Made by a program: the position numbers and the translations under genes
Notes under the pieces: model-generated
Database searches by the model: none
What the model was told of the DNA's origin: nothing
What the model saw: only the letters and a program-made list of their open reading frames with translations
In this document: positions 1-5,047 of the stretch, piece by piece
Layout of the letters: every line of letters begins with the position of its first letter
How positions within the stretch are numbered: position 1 is the first letter of the stretch
Assembly (NCBI GenBank): GCA_020430675.1
Contig: JAGQJJ010000339.1
Span: forward strand, 1-5,284
Length of the DNA stretch: 5,284 nt
From: Myxococcales bacterium
Lineage (GTDB): Bacteria > Myxococcota > Bradymonadia > UBA7976 > UBA1532
Reading direction: 5' to 3'

Positions 1-250
1 TGTCGGCGACCCAGCGCAGGCTGTCGCCGACCACTTCGTATTCGCGGGCGCCGTGGGGGCCCCCGTCGTGGCTCATCTCGGTCCACTGGTCCAGGATCTC
101 GGCCCCGGTCCAGTGGCGCACCGTGCGGTCGGGCGCCTGCGCCAGCGCCGGGCCGGCCAGGCCAGCGGTCAGCAATGCGCCGGCGACAAGCGCGCGGCAG
201 CGGTTGAATTGCAGATCTGCGGCGCGCACGCCGACTTTCTGGTCGCTCAT
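1..250 (-). CDS. Exported protein, N-terminal part (runs off the left edge), paralogous to a domain of the divergent gene
   Basis: The first 83 codons of a leftward gene are visible and the frame is open to the edge. ATG at 250-248 has an AGGAGG ribosome binding site 9 bases upstream. Residues 1-37 look like a Sec signal peptide: a positively charged start (MSDQKVGVR, R17, R19), a hydrophobic core about A20-G33 (ALVAGALLTAGLAG), then PALA before the predicted cut at A37/Q38. The mature part from R42 to D83 matches residues 290-332 of the protein at 640-2697. Shared elements are GAEI, WTEMS, a D-x-GP-x-GAR block, YEV and LRW. The rest lies outside the window, so total length and any C-terminal anchor are unknown. 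I do not recognise the family. A secreted or surface role is inferred from the signal peptide. It is transcribed divergently from its paralogue, so the two may share a control region. Confidence 0.8.
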   Translation of the reverse strand, partial: MSDQKVGVRAADLQFNRCRALVAGALLTAGLAGPALAQAPDRTVRHWTGAEILDQWTEMSHDGGPHGAREYEVVGDSLRWVAD

Positions 251-259
251 GAGATCCCC

Positions 260-265
260 CCTCCT
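260..265 (-). promoter_or_regulatory. Ribosome binding site of the leftward exported protein
   Basis: AGGAGG on the minus strand, separated by 9 bases from the ATG at 250-248. It supports this start for a gene that is cut by the window edge. Confidence 0.7.
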
Positions 266-391
266 CGGGGTGCTGCTGAAGCACGAGAGCCGGTCGGCCT
301 GCCCGACGTCGGCTGTTGGTCGGGTGAACCGGGCGCACCACGGGCGTCCGAGGCCGCCGAAGGGCAGCGGCCTCACGGGGCCGTCGGTGAT

Positions 392-417
392 TGACCGGTT
401 CGCGGCGGTCAGAACCG
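392..417. repeat. Two interleaved inverted repeats upstream of both exported-protein genes
   Basis: TGACCG at 392-397 is the reverse complement of CGGTCA at 406-411 (8-base spacer). CGGTTC at 396-401 is the reverse complement of GAACCG at 412-417 (10-base spacer). The two overlap, so only one hairpin could form at a time in a transcript. As DNA they could be operator half-sites. Six-base arms in GC-rich DNA can occur by chance, so the function is open. Confidence 0.35.
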
Positions 418-453
418 CTCGACGAGGGTGAGTATCTTCATGGTCCCCGCGGC

Positions 454-495
454 GAACCATTACTCGATGTGAACCAATATGACTCGACATGAATC
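454..495. repeat. Degenerate direct repeat in an AT-rich patch
   Basis: Two adjoining units share three blocks in the same order: GAACCA (454-459 and 471-476), ACTCGA (462-467 and 482-487) and TGAA (470-473 and 490-493). The last two blocks recur exactly 20 bases apart, close to two helical turns, which would put them on the same face of the DNA. The patch stands out from its GC-rich surroundings and lies between the divergent genes, about 150 bases before the rightward start. A regulator binding site is possible but unproven. Confidence 0.35.
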
Positions 496-629
496 AGCGG
501 GGCGGCGGACGCCGCGGCGAAGCCGGCCAACGCGGGGGGATTGCCCGGCGTGGCATGGCTGGTCCATTCTCCGACCCGGGGGCGACGAAGCCGCGTTGAA
601 CGGGCCGTGCCCGGTGCCACGCCCCCGCC

Positions 630-634
630 GGAGG
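630..634 (+). promoter_or_regulatory. Ribosome binding site that fixes the start at 640
   Basis: GGAGG lies 5 bases before the ATG at 640-642. The coding sequence that follows opens directly with a signal peptide. The longer in-frame TTG start at 541 would put 33 unlikely residues in front of it. Confidence 0.7.
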
Positions 635-639
635 GTGAG

Positions 640-2697
640 ATGGCCGAAGTCCGCGCTCGAAGCCCAAGGCGCGTCGCGCTCGCCGGGCTGGCGCTGGCCG
701 CGTTTGCGGCGCCGGCCGCCGCGCAGGAGCGGCTGATCGGGCAGTGGACCTTCGAGCCCGGCTGGGAGCGGGTCGACGTCACCGGCAATTGGGGTGAGTT
801 GATCCTTCAAGGCGACGCCGCGGTCGCCGACGGCCGCCTGGACGTCAACGGCCTGGGCGCTGATGCAACGGGTTGGGCGGTCTCCGGGCCGGCGCCGGGC
901 ATCGAGCGCATCGTCGAGAAGACGCTGGTCTCCTGGGTGTCGCTCGACAGCCTCGACGCCGCGTCGGGCAGCGCGCTCACCCTCGATGCGGTCTCGGTCG
1001 ACGTCTTCGACGGCATCGTCTACGGCGACGGAGAGGCCCACCGCTGGACGAACGGGTCAGACGGACACAGCCGCTCGCGGGCGGCCACGCGGGTCGACTT
1101 CACCGACCTCGACGTGCTGCACCAGGTGGCCGTCACCTTTCGCGACCGCGGGCAGCTCAGCGGCGAGATCACCCTGTGCCACGACGGCGTGCCGATCGGC
1201 CGCTACGCCAACCTCGGCCTGGCCGAGTCGCAGGGCGCCGACGCCGAGGTCCTCTTCGGCGCGCGCCACTGGCTGCCCGACGGGGTGCAGCACGGGGCGC
1301 TCGACGCGCATATCGAAGAGGCGCGCATCTACGACCGCCCGCTGGACTGCTCGGCGATCGGCGCGCTCACCCCGGTCGAAGGCGACCCGTGCGACGACGA
1401 CCGAGACCATGACGGCGTCTGTGACGGCGACGACAACTGCCCCGAGCACCCCAACCCGATCCAGCGAGACCTCGACGACGACGGCGTCGGCGACGCGTGC
1501 GATCGCGATACGCGCGAGTGGCTCGGCGCCGAGATCTTCACCCACCCGCGCTGGACCGAGATGAGCGTCGACACGGGCCCCGACGGCGCCCGATTCTACG
1601 AGGTCGATGGCAGCCGGCTGCGCTGGATCGGGGGCGACCGGCCCCAGTGCCCTGACGAGAACCCGCCCTTCGGCCGTTGCGCCCTGGCCCGAACCTACCG
1701 GCTACCTCTTCCCGCGGGGTGCAGGGGGCCCTTCCGCCTCGCCTACCGCTACACGCCCGAGACGCGCGACAACGACTTCTTCGTCGGCATCGGCTCGGCC
1801 GAGCGCCTGCTTTTCATCAACACGGGCGACGGCGCGCCCATGAGCCTGCAGGCTGTGATCTACGAGGGCCTCGAAGCGACCATGTCGTCGAGCGATGCTG
1901 CGATGGGCCAAGGCGGGGTGCTCGGCATCACGGTGGGCGCCGAGGTGTGGGTGGAGGGCACCTTCACCCCGGGGGACGAGACCTGGACGGTCGAGGCGCG
2001 TGGGTGGTCCGAGGCCGAGCCGACGACCAGCGAGGTCACTGGGCAGACGGACCGGGTGCCCGCCCCTGGCGACCCGCTCTATGTCTTCTTCATCGAGGGT
2101 GATCGCGAAGAGCAGTACCTGTTGCACCGGATCACGGTGGCCGGCTGCGCCGACCCGGACGACGACGGCATCCTCGACACCGCCGACAACTGTCCCGACG
2201 TGGCCAACGCCGATCAGGCCGACCGCGACGACGACGGCGTGGGCGACGCCTGCGTCGACGGTGACACGGACGGCGTGCGCGACCTGGCCGACAACTGCCC
2301 GCTTGTCGCCAACGCAAGCCAGCTCGACACCGACGGGGACGGGCAGGGGGACGCCTGCGACGACGACGACGACGGCGATGGCGTGCTCGATTGGGCCGAA
2401 GCCGTGCGCGGCAGCGATCCGCTCGACCCCGACAGCGACGACGACGGGGTGGGCGACCTGATGGACAACTGCGTGGTCGAGGCCAACGCCGATCAGGCCG
2501 ACAGGGATGGCAACGGCGTCGGCGACGCGTGCGATCACTGCCCCGGCCGGCTGCTCGACTGCGTGCGCGGCGAGGTCGACGCCGGCTGCGCCTGTGAGGC
2601 CGGTGGGTCCGGCGGCCCGGGCGAGTCGTGGTGGCTGGTATGGGTACTCGCGGGCGTCGGGCCGCGCAGGCGGCGTCGAACCCGGCGCGCAAGCTGA
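640..2697 (+). CDS. Exported LamG-like / thrombospondin type 3 repeat protein with a MYXO-CTERM-like tail
   Basis: A complete 685-residue protein, probably surface-attached. Residues 1-28 are a signal peptide (RR at 10-11, hydrophobic core 12-24, PAAA before the cut). Residues about 31-243 form a concanavalin A/LamG-like domain, recognisable from WTFEP near its start and the closing EARIYDRPL. Residues 251-290 are a first block of TSP3 calcium-binding repeats (DHDGVCDGDDNCP). Residues about 292-501 form a second domain of unknown family, shared with the divergent gene at 1-250. Residues 503-635 are a second, longer TSP3 block, with repeated DxDxDG and DNCP signatures and one variant unit around WAEAVRGSDPLDPDSDDDG typical of bacterial TSP3 repeats. 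Residues 649-685 hold GCAC, a Gly-rich linker, a short hydrophobic stretch WWLVWVLAGVG and RRRRR. That layout fits MYXO-CTERM, which is cleaved by an intramembrane myxosortase before surface attachment. The hydrophobic stretch is short, so this part is less certain. The ligand is unknown; binding to glycans or matrix would fit the domains. Confidence 0.9.
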   Translation: MAEVRARSPRRVALAGLALAAFAAPAAAQERLIGQWTFEPGWERVDVTGNWGELILQGDAAVADGRLDVNGLGADATGWAVSGPAPGIERIVEKTLVSWVSLDSLDAASGSALTLDAVSVDVFDGIVYGDGEAHRWTNGSDGHSRSRAATRVDFTDLDVLHQVAVTFRDRGQLSGEITLCHDGVPIGRYANLGLAESQGADAEVLFGARHWLPDGVQHGALDAHIEEARIYDRPLDCSAIGALTPVEGDPCDDDRDHDGVCDGDDNCPEHPNPIQRDLDDDGVGDACDRDTREWLGAEIFTHPRWTEMSVDTGPDGARFYEVDGSRLRWIGGDRPQCPDENPPFGRCALARTYRLPLPAGCRGPFRLAYRYTPETRDNDFFVGIGSAERLLFINTGDGAPMSLQAVIYEGLEATMSSSDAAMGQGGVLGITVGAEVWVEGTFTPGDETWTVEARGWSEAEPTTSEVTGQTDRVPAPGDPLYVFFIEGDREEQYLLHRITVAGCADPDDDGILDTADNCPDVANADQADRDDDGVGDACVDGDTDGVRDLADNCPLVANASQLDTDGDGQGDACDDDDDGDGVLDWAEAVRGSDPLDPDSDDDGVGDLMDNCVVEANADQADRDGNGVGDACDHCPGRLLDCVRGEVDAGCACEAGGSGGPGESWWLVWVLAGVGPRRRRRTRRAS
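2202..2502 (+). repeat. 22-base exact direct repeat inside the TSP3 coding block
   Basis: The same 22 bases, starting GGCCAACGCC, occur at 2202-2223 and 2481-2502, in the same reading frame and 279 bases (93 codons) apart. They encode the same part of two TSP3 units (ANADQAD). Near-identity at DNA level suggests recent duplication or gene conversion between units, and recombination between the copies would remove 93 residues without shifting the frame. Confidence 0.6.
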
Positions 2698-2769
2698 TCA
2701 CGGCAGCCGGATCAGGGGGAGCAGGGCGGCATCTGGATCCAGGCGCCGATCAGCGCAGCGGGCTTTCCC

Positions 2770-2826
2770 CGGGGGCTGCTACGCGCGTGTATCGCACAGC
2801 CCGGCCCTTCGCGAAGCAAGCCCCCG
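2770..2826. terminator. Long inverted repeat between convergent genes, possible transcription end
   Basis: CGGGGGCTGCT at 2770-2780 pairs with AGCAAGCCCCCG at 2815-2826, giving an 11-pair stem with one bulged base and a 34-base loop. The loop contains the perfect palindrome CTTCGCGAAG (2808-2817, running into the right arm). It lies about 70 bases beyond the rightward gene's stop and about 85 bases beyond the leftward operon's stop, where a bidirectional terminator would be expected. There is no T-run on either side, so classical Rho-independent termination is not supported. Confidence 0.35.
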
Positions 2827-2857
2827 TGACCCGATTTCTGTGTCACTCAGCACTCGA

Positions 2858-2873
2858 AATACCTTCTGGTATT
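2858..2873. repeat. Short perfect hairpin in the convergent gap
   Basis: AATACC and GGTATT form a 6-pair stem closed by the 4-base loop TTCT. It sits in a locally AT-richer stretch. It could contribute to ending either transcript, but it lacks a following T-run. Confidence 0.3.
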
Positions 2874-2888
2874 CCTGCGGCTTCGTTC

Positions 2889-2913
2889 CTAGCAGCCCCC
2901 CGGGTTCTGCTAG
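2889..2913 (-). terminator. Hairpin across the stop codon of the DUF302 gene
   Basis: CTAGCAG at 2889-2895 and CTGCTAG at 2907-2913 are exact reverse complements with an 11-base spacer. The TAG stop of the leftward DUF302 gene (2912-2910) lies inside the arm. A stem beginning at the stop codon of the last gene of an operon suggests a role in 3' end formation or transcript stability. No T-tract follows, so it is only terminator-like. Confidence 0.3.
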
Positions 2914-3305
2914 AGCGCCTCGGCCACGCGGCGCAGGCGCGCGTCGGCTTCGTCGGCGATGGGCTGAAGCGCCGGGTCATCGACCGCCGCGAACATGGCG
3001 CCTGGGTTGGCGATGGCCACGTGCACGCCGGCGTCGGTGTCGCGCACGACGACGTTGCAGGGCAGAAGCAGGCCGATCGCCGGGTCGAGGCCGATCGCCT
3101 TGTGGGCCAGCACCGGGTTGCAGGCGCCCAGAATGGTATAGCGCGGCACGTCGACGCCGAGCTTCTTGGCCAGCGTGGCCTTCACGTCGATCTCGGTGAG
3201 CACGCCGAAGCCCTCGGCCTTGAGCGCCTCGGTCACCTTGGCGATCGCGTCTTCAAAGCCGGCCCCGGCCAGCGTCTTTTCGTAGCCCAGATCCTTCGCG
3301 GCCAT
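2910..3305 (-). CDS. DUF302 family protein
   Basis: A complete 131-residue protein, about the usual length for a single DUF302 domain, with no signal peptide or membrane segment, so probably cytoplasmic. Family marks are the GFEDAIAKVTEALKAEGFGVL opening (about 16-36), IDVKATLAKKLG (39-50), ILGACNPVLAHKA (58-70) and the IGLLLPCNVVVR block (77-88). Cys62 and Cys83 sit in the two most conserved blocks. The biochemical function of the family is not known to me. The start at 3305 is chosen because AGGAGG lies 5 bases upstream and homology begins there; the same frame is open further upstream but would overlap larE. It follows the larE stop by 20 bases and is the last gene of the leftward run. A link to sulfur or redox handling is inferred from its neighbours and conserved cysteines only. 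Confidence 0.88.
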   Translation of the reverse strand: MAAKDLGYEKTLAGAGFEDAIAKVTEALKAEGFGVLTEIDVKATLAKKLGVDVPRYTILGACNPVLAHKAIGLDPAIGLLLPCNVVVRDTDAGVHVAIANPGAMFAAVDDPALQPIADEADARLRRVAEAL

Positions 3306-3310
3306 GCGTT

Positions 3311-3316
3311 CCTCCT
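3311..3316 (-). promoter_or_regulatory. Ribosome binding site of the DUF302 gene
   Basis: AGGAGG on the minus strand lies 5 bases before the ATG at 3305-3303, inside the 20-base gap after larE. It is the only strong ribosome binding site in the leftward operon and fixes the start against longer open frames. Confidence 0.75.
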
Positions 3317-3325
3317 GCCAGAAAG

Positions 3326-4150
3326 TCAGTGCAGTTGAACCAGCGCCTCGTTGGCGCTGCCCGAACGATAGCCCTGCAGATCGAGGGCCACGTAGATGAA
3401 TCCCGCCGCCTTGCACTCGGCGACCAGCGCCTCGCGAAGCGCTTCGTTGGTGAAGACGCGCTGCATCTCGGCGGGCGCCAGCTCGACGCGCACCAGGTCG
3501 CCATGAAAGCGGGCGCGCAGCTCGCGGAAGCCGAGCAGACGCAGGCGCTCTTCGCAGCGGCCGACGCGGTCGAGACGCTCGGGCGTGATCTCGGTGCCGT
3601 AGGGGAAGCGGCTCGACAGGCACGCGCTCGCCGGCTTGTCCCAGGTGGGCAGGCCCAAGGTGCGCGAGAGCTGGCGGATGTCGGCCTTGCTCAACCCGGC
3701 TTCGATCAACGGCGCGCGCACGGCGTGCTCGTCGGCGGCGCGCATGCCCGGCCGGAAGTCGCCCAGGTCGTCGGGGATGGCGCCGTAGCAGAGCTGGCCC
3801 AAACCGCGGCGCGCCGACTCGAGCGCGGCCACGTCGAACAGCTCGGTCTTGCAGTAATAGCAGCGGTCGCCCGCGTTCTGGCGATAGCCGGGCCGGTCGA
3901 GCTCATGCGTCTCGACCTCGATCATGCGGGCGCCGATGTCCGCCGCCAGCGCGCGCGCCTCGGCCAGCTCGCTCGCGGGGTAACTGGGCGAGATGGCGGT
4001 CAGCGCGACGGCGCGCTCGCCCAGCGTATCGACGGCGACCTTGAGCAGAAACGCGCTGTCGACGCCGCCGGAATAGGCGACGACCACCCGGTCGAGGTCG
4101 AGCAGCAGGTGGCGAAGGCGCGTAAGCCTGTTATCGAGCGGTGGGGTCAT
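3326..4150 (-). CDS. larE: LarE-type ATP-dependent sulfur transferase, three-cysteine variant
   Basis: A complete 274-residue cytoplasmic protein of the PP-loop ATP pyrophosphatase superfamily, matching LarE in length and motifs. The PP-loop SGGVDS is at 27-32. CYYCK is at 97-101, PASACLSSRFPYG at 173-185, RARFHGD at 212-218 and the closing LDLQGYRSG at 256-264. LarE activates a substrate carboxylate by AMP transfer and then inserts sulfur; in Lactobacillus it makes the nickel-pincer nucleotide cofactor of lactate racemase by giving up its own Cys176. Here position 176 is Ala and cysteines stand at 97, 100 and 177. That set matches LarE homologues reported to hold a [4Fe-4S] cluster and transfer sulfur without being consumed. 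The start at 4150 lies 5 bases after the M67 gene's stop; there is no clear ribosome binding site, so translational coupling is likely. larB and larC are not in view, so the substrate may differ. Confidence 0.9.
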   Translation of the reverse strand: MTPPLDNRLTRLRHLLLDLDRVVVAYSGGVDSAFLLKVAVDTLGERAVALTAISPSYPASELAEARALAADIGARMIEVETHELDRPGYRQNAGDRCYYCKTELFDVAALESARRGLGQLCYGAIPDDLGDFRPGMRAADEHAVRAPLIEAGLSKADIRQLSRTLGLPTWDKPASACLSSRFPYGTEITPERLDRVGRCEERLRLLGFRELRARFHGDLVRVELAPAEMQRVFTNEALREALVAECKAAGFIYVALDLQGYRSGSANEALVQLH

Positions 4151-4155
4151 CACAC

Positions 4156-4533
4156 TCAGGGGGCGAAGGCGGCTTGATCGACGAGGCGACCGCCGCAGAC
4201 CGAGAGTACGAGCCAATCGACGCCGGGCCACGTGGGCTCGCCGGCGATGCGCATGGCGCGCAGGTCTGTGATGCTCGGCGCCGCGGGCGCGTCGCAATGC
4301 GAGTGGTAGACCATGCGGATGTGCTCGCCGCGGCGCGCGGCGCCGATCAGGGTCGCGGCGTCGAGCTCGAAGGCCACGCTTGAGGCGCGCAGATTGCGGC
4401 CCGGGCGCACGGCGAGGCCGGCCGGTGTCTCGACGATGAGCCCGCAGCACTCCTCGGGCCACGTCGCTTCGGCGTGGGCGCGCAAGCGGGCGGCTTCGTC
4501 GGCGGACAGGGCGGGCAGGTCGACCGGGTGCAT
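4156..4533 (-). CDS. M67 family (JAMM/Mov34-type) metallopeptidase
   Basis: A complete 125-residue single-domain protein, the usual size of stand-alone prokaryotic JAMM peptidases. The zinc motif is intact: His77-Ser-His79, seven residues, Ser87, two residues, Asp90. The catalytic Glu28 lies in PEECCG (26-31). There is no signal peptide, so it acts in the cytoplasm. Known relatives are Mec, which releases cysteine from the sulfur carrier CysO in Mycobacterium, and QbsD, which trims a sulfur-carrier protein in Pseudomonas quinolobactin synthesis. A sulfur-carrier or ubiquitin-like target is therefore likely, but no such gene is visible here. It starts 15 bases after the Rrf2 gene's stop and ends 5 bases before larE. 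No clear ribosome binding site precedes the ATG, which suggests coupled translation. The family call is firm; the substrate is inference. Confidence 0.9.
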   Translation of the reverse strand: MHPVDLPALSADEAARLRAHAEATWPEECCGLIVETPAGLAVRPGRNLRASSVAFELDAATLIGAARRGEHIRMVYHSHCDAPAAPSITDLRAMRIAGEPTWPGVDWLVLSVCGGRLVDQAAFAP

Positions 4534-4548
4534 CGATTGGTGTTCGGC

Positions 4549-5016
4549 TCAGATGAAGTACATGTAGCCCGGCTCGCCGCGGGTCAGCCCGGCCTGCTCG
4601 GCGCGCTGCATCAGGTCGGCGAGGGTGTACTCCTCGTACAGCGCGCGGATGCGGCCCGAGATCTCGCCCCAGATGACCGCCGGAATGCAGCGCGGGTTGC
4701 GCGGGCAGGCGCCGTGCAGCGGCTTGCCGTCATCCATCTGGCAGAAGTTGACCTCGATGGGCCCATCGGTGGCCCGCATGATGTCGCCGAGCGTGATCTC
4801 GCTGGGCGGGCGGCGCAGAAAATAGCCGCCGTTGCGACCCCGCTTGCCGTCGACCAGCTCGGCGCGCTTGAGATCCTGGAAGATCTGCTCCAAGAAGCGC
4901 GCAGGGATCTCCTGCCGGTCGGCGATCTGGCGCACCTGCGTCGCTTGACCCTCGTTGTGGAAGGCGATGTCGAACAGGGCCAGGGTGGCGTAGCGGCAAC
5001 GGGTGGAGGGTTTCAT
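4549..5016 (-). CDS. Rrf2 family transcriptional regulator, probable Fe-S sensor
   Basis: A complete 155-residue protein of normal Rrf2 length. It has the N-terminal winged helix with the family opening (STRCRYATLALFDIA, 4-18), the recognition region IPARFLEQIFQDLKRAELV (37-55), the wing KRGRNGGYFL (58-67) and the ITLGDIMRATDGPI segment (74-87). Cys92, Cys104 and Cys110 form C-x11-C-x5-C, in the place where IscR and NsrR hold their cluster (C-x5-C-x5-C in IscR). This suggests an Fe-S cluster sensing iron-sulfur status, oxygen or nitric oxide. Residue 7 is Cys where most relatives have Gly before RY. It lies 31 bases after the coiled-coil gene and 15 bases before the M67 gene, so it may control the genes it is transcribed with, as IscR does. 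The spacing differs from IscR, so cluster binding is inferred. No clear ribosome binding site or operator is visible upstream. Confidence 0.9.
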   Translation of the reverse strand: MKPSTRCRYATLALFDIAFHNEGQATQVRQIADRQEIPARFLEQIFQDLKRAELVDGKRGRNGGYFLRRPPSEITLGDIMRATDGPIEVNFCQMDDGKPLHGACPRNPRCIPAVIWGEISGRIRALYEEYTLADLMQRAEQAGLTRGEPGYMYFI

Positions 5017-5047
5017 GACCCGATAGTCCGCCGAATCACGGCCCGGA

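Larger units (their letters stand above)
251..639. promoter_or_regulatory. Divergent intergenic region between two exported-protein genes
   Basis: These 389 bases separate two genes that point away from each other, so promoters for both must lie here or overlap the gene starts. I see no convincing gene in it; the open frames crossing it have no sensible product. The stretch about 454-495 is clearly richer in A and T than its surroundings and is the likeliest site for promoter or operator elements. TTGACC at 391-396 resembles a -35 box, but no matching -10 box follows at the right distance, so no promoter is called. Bases 303-312 (CCGACGTCGG) form a perfect 10-base palindrome. Confidence 0.5.

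Noticed and set aside
391..419. Sigma-70 promoter with TTGACC as -35 box
   Set aside because: The sequence 17 bases downstream (ACCGCT) is not a -10 box.
53..431. Plus-strand open frames across the left exported gene and the intergenic region
   Set aside because: They lie opposite a gene with a signal peptide, ribosome binding site and paralogue, and have no coherent product.
541..639. Upstream TTG start extending the TSP3 protein by 33 residues
   Set aside because: The ATG at 640 has GGAGG at 5 bases and begins a textbook signal peptide; the extension would bury that signal behind a Pro/Arg-rich segment.
2182..2530. CRISPR or tandem DNA repeat array
   Set aside because: The periodic sequence is explained by TSP3 protein repeats in frame; unit lengths and spacers are irregular.
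1702..2538. 278-codon open frame on the minus strand opposite the TSP3 gene
   Set aside because: Its Val/Ala/Gly-rich repeats mirror the Asp-rich TSP3 codons; it is a shadow of the repeat block.
2507..3338. Plus-strand open frames spanning the end of the TSP3 gene, the gap and DUF302
   Set aside because: They overlap real genes on both strands and are Arg/Ala-rich with no family features.
3306..3623. Longer DUF302 reading frame starting at 3623
   Set aside because: The extension overlaps larE in another frame, is Arg/Ala-rich with no family similarity, and the strong ribosome binding site is at 3311-3316.
3329..4177. 282-codon open frame on the plus strand opposite larE
   Set aside because: It is an antisense shadow of GC-rich coding sequence with no recognisable domain, and LarE on the other strand is unambiguous.
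4151..4462. Longer LarE reading frame starting at 4462
   Set aside because: The extension overlaps the M67 gene, is Arg-rich low-complexity sequence, and LarE homology begins at 4150.
5014..5047. IscR-type operator upstream of the Rrf2 gene
   Set aside because: GACTAT is present but the 31-base gap lacks a convincing palindrome or full operator match.
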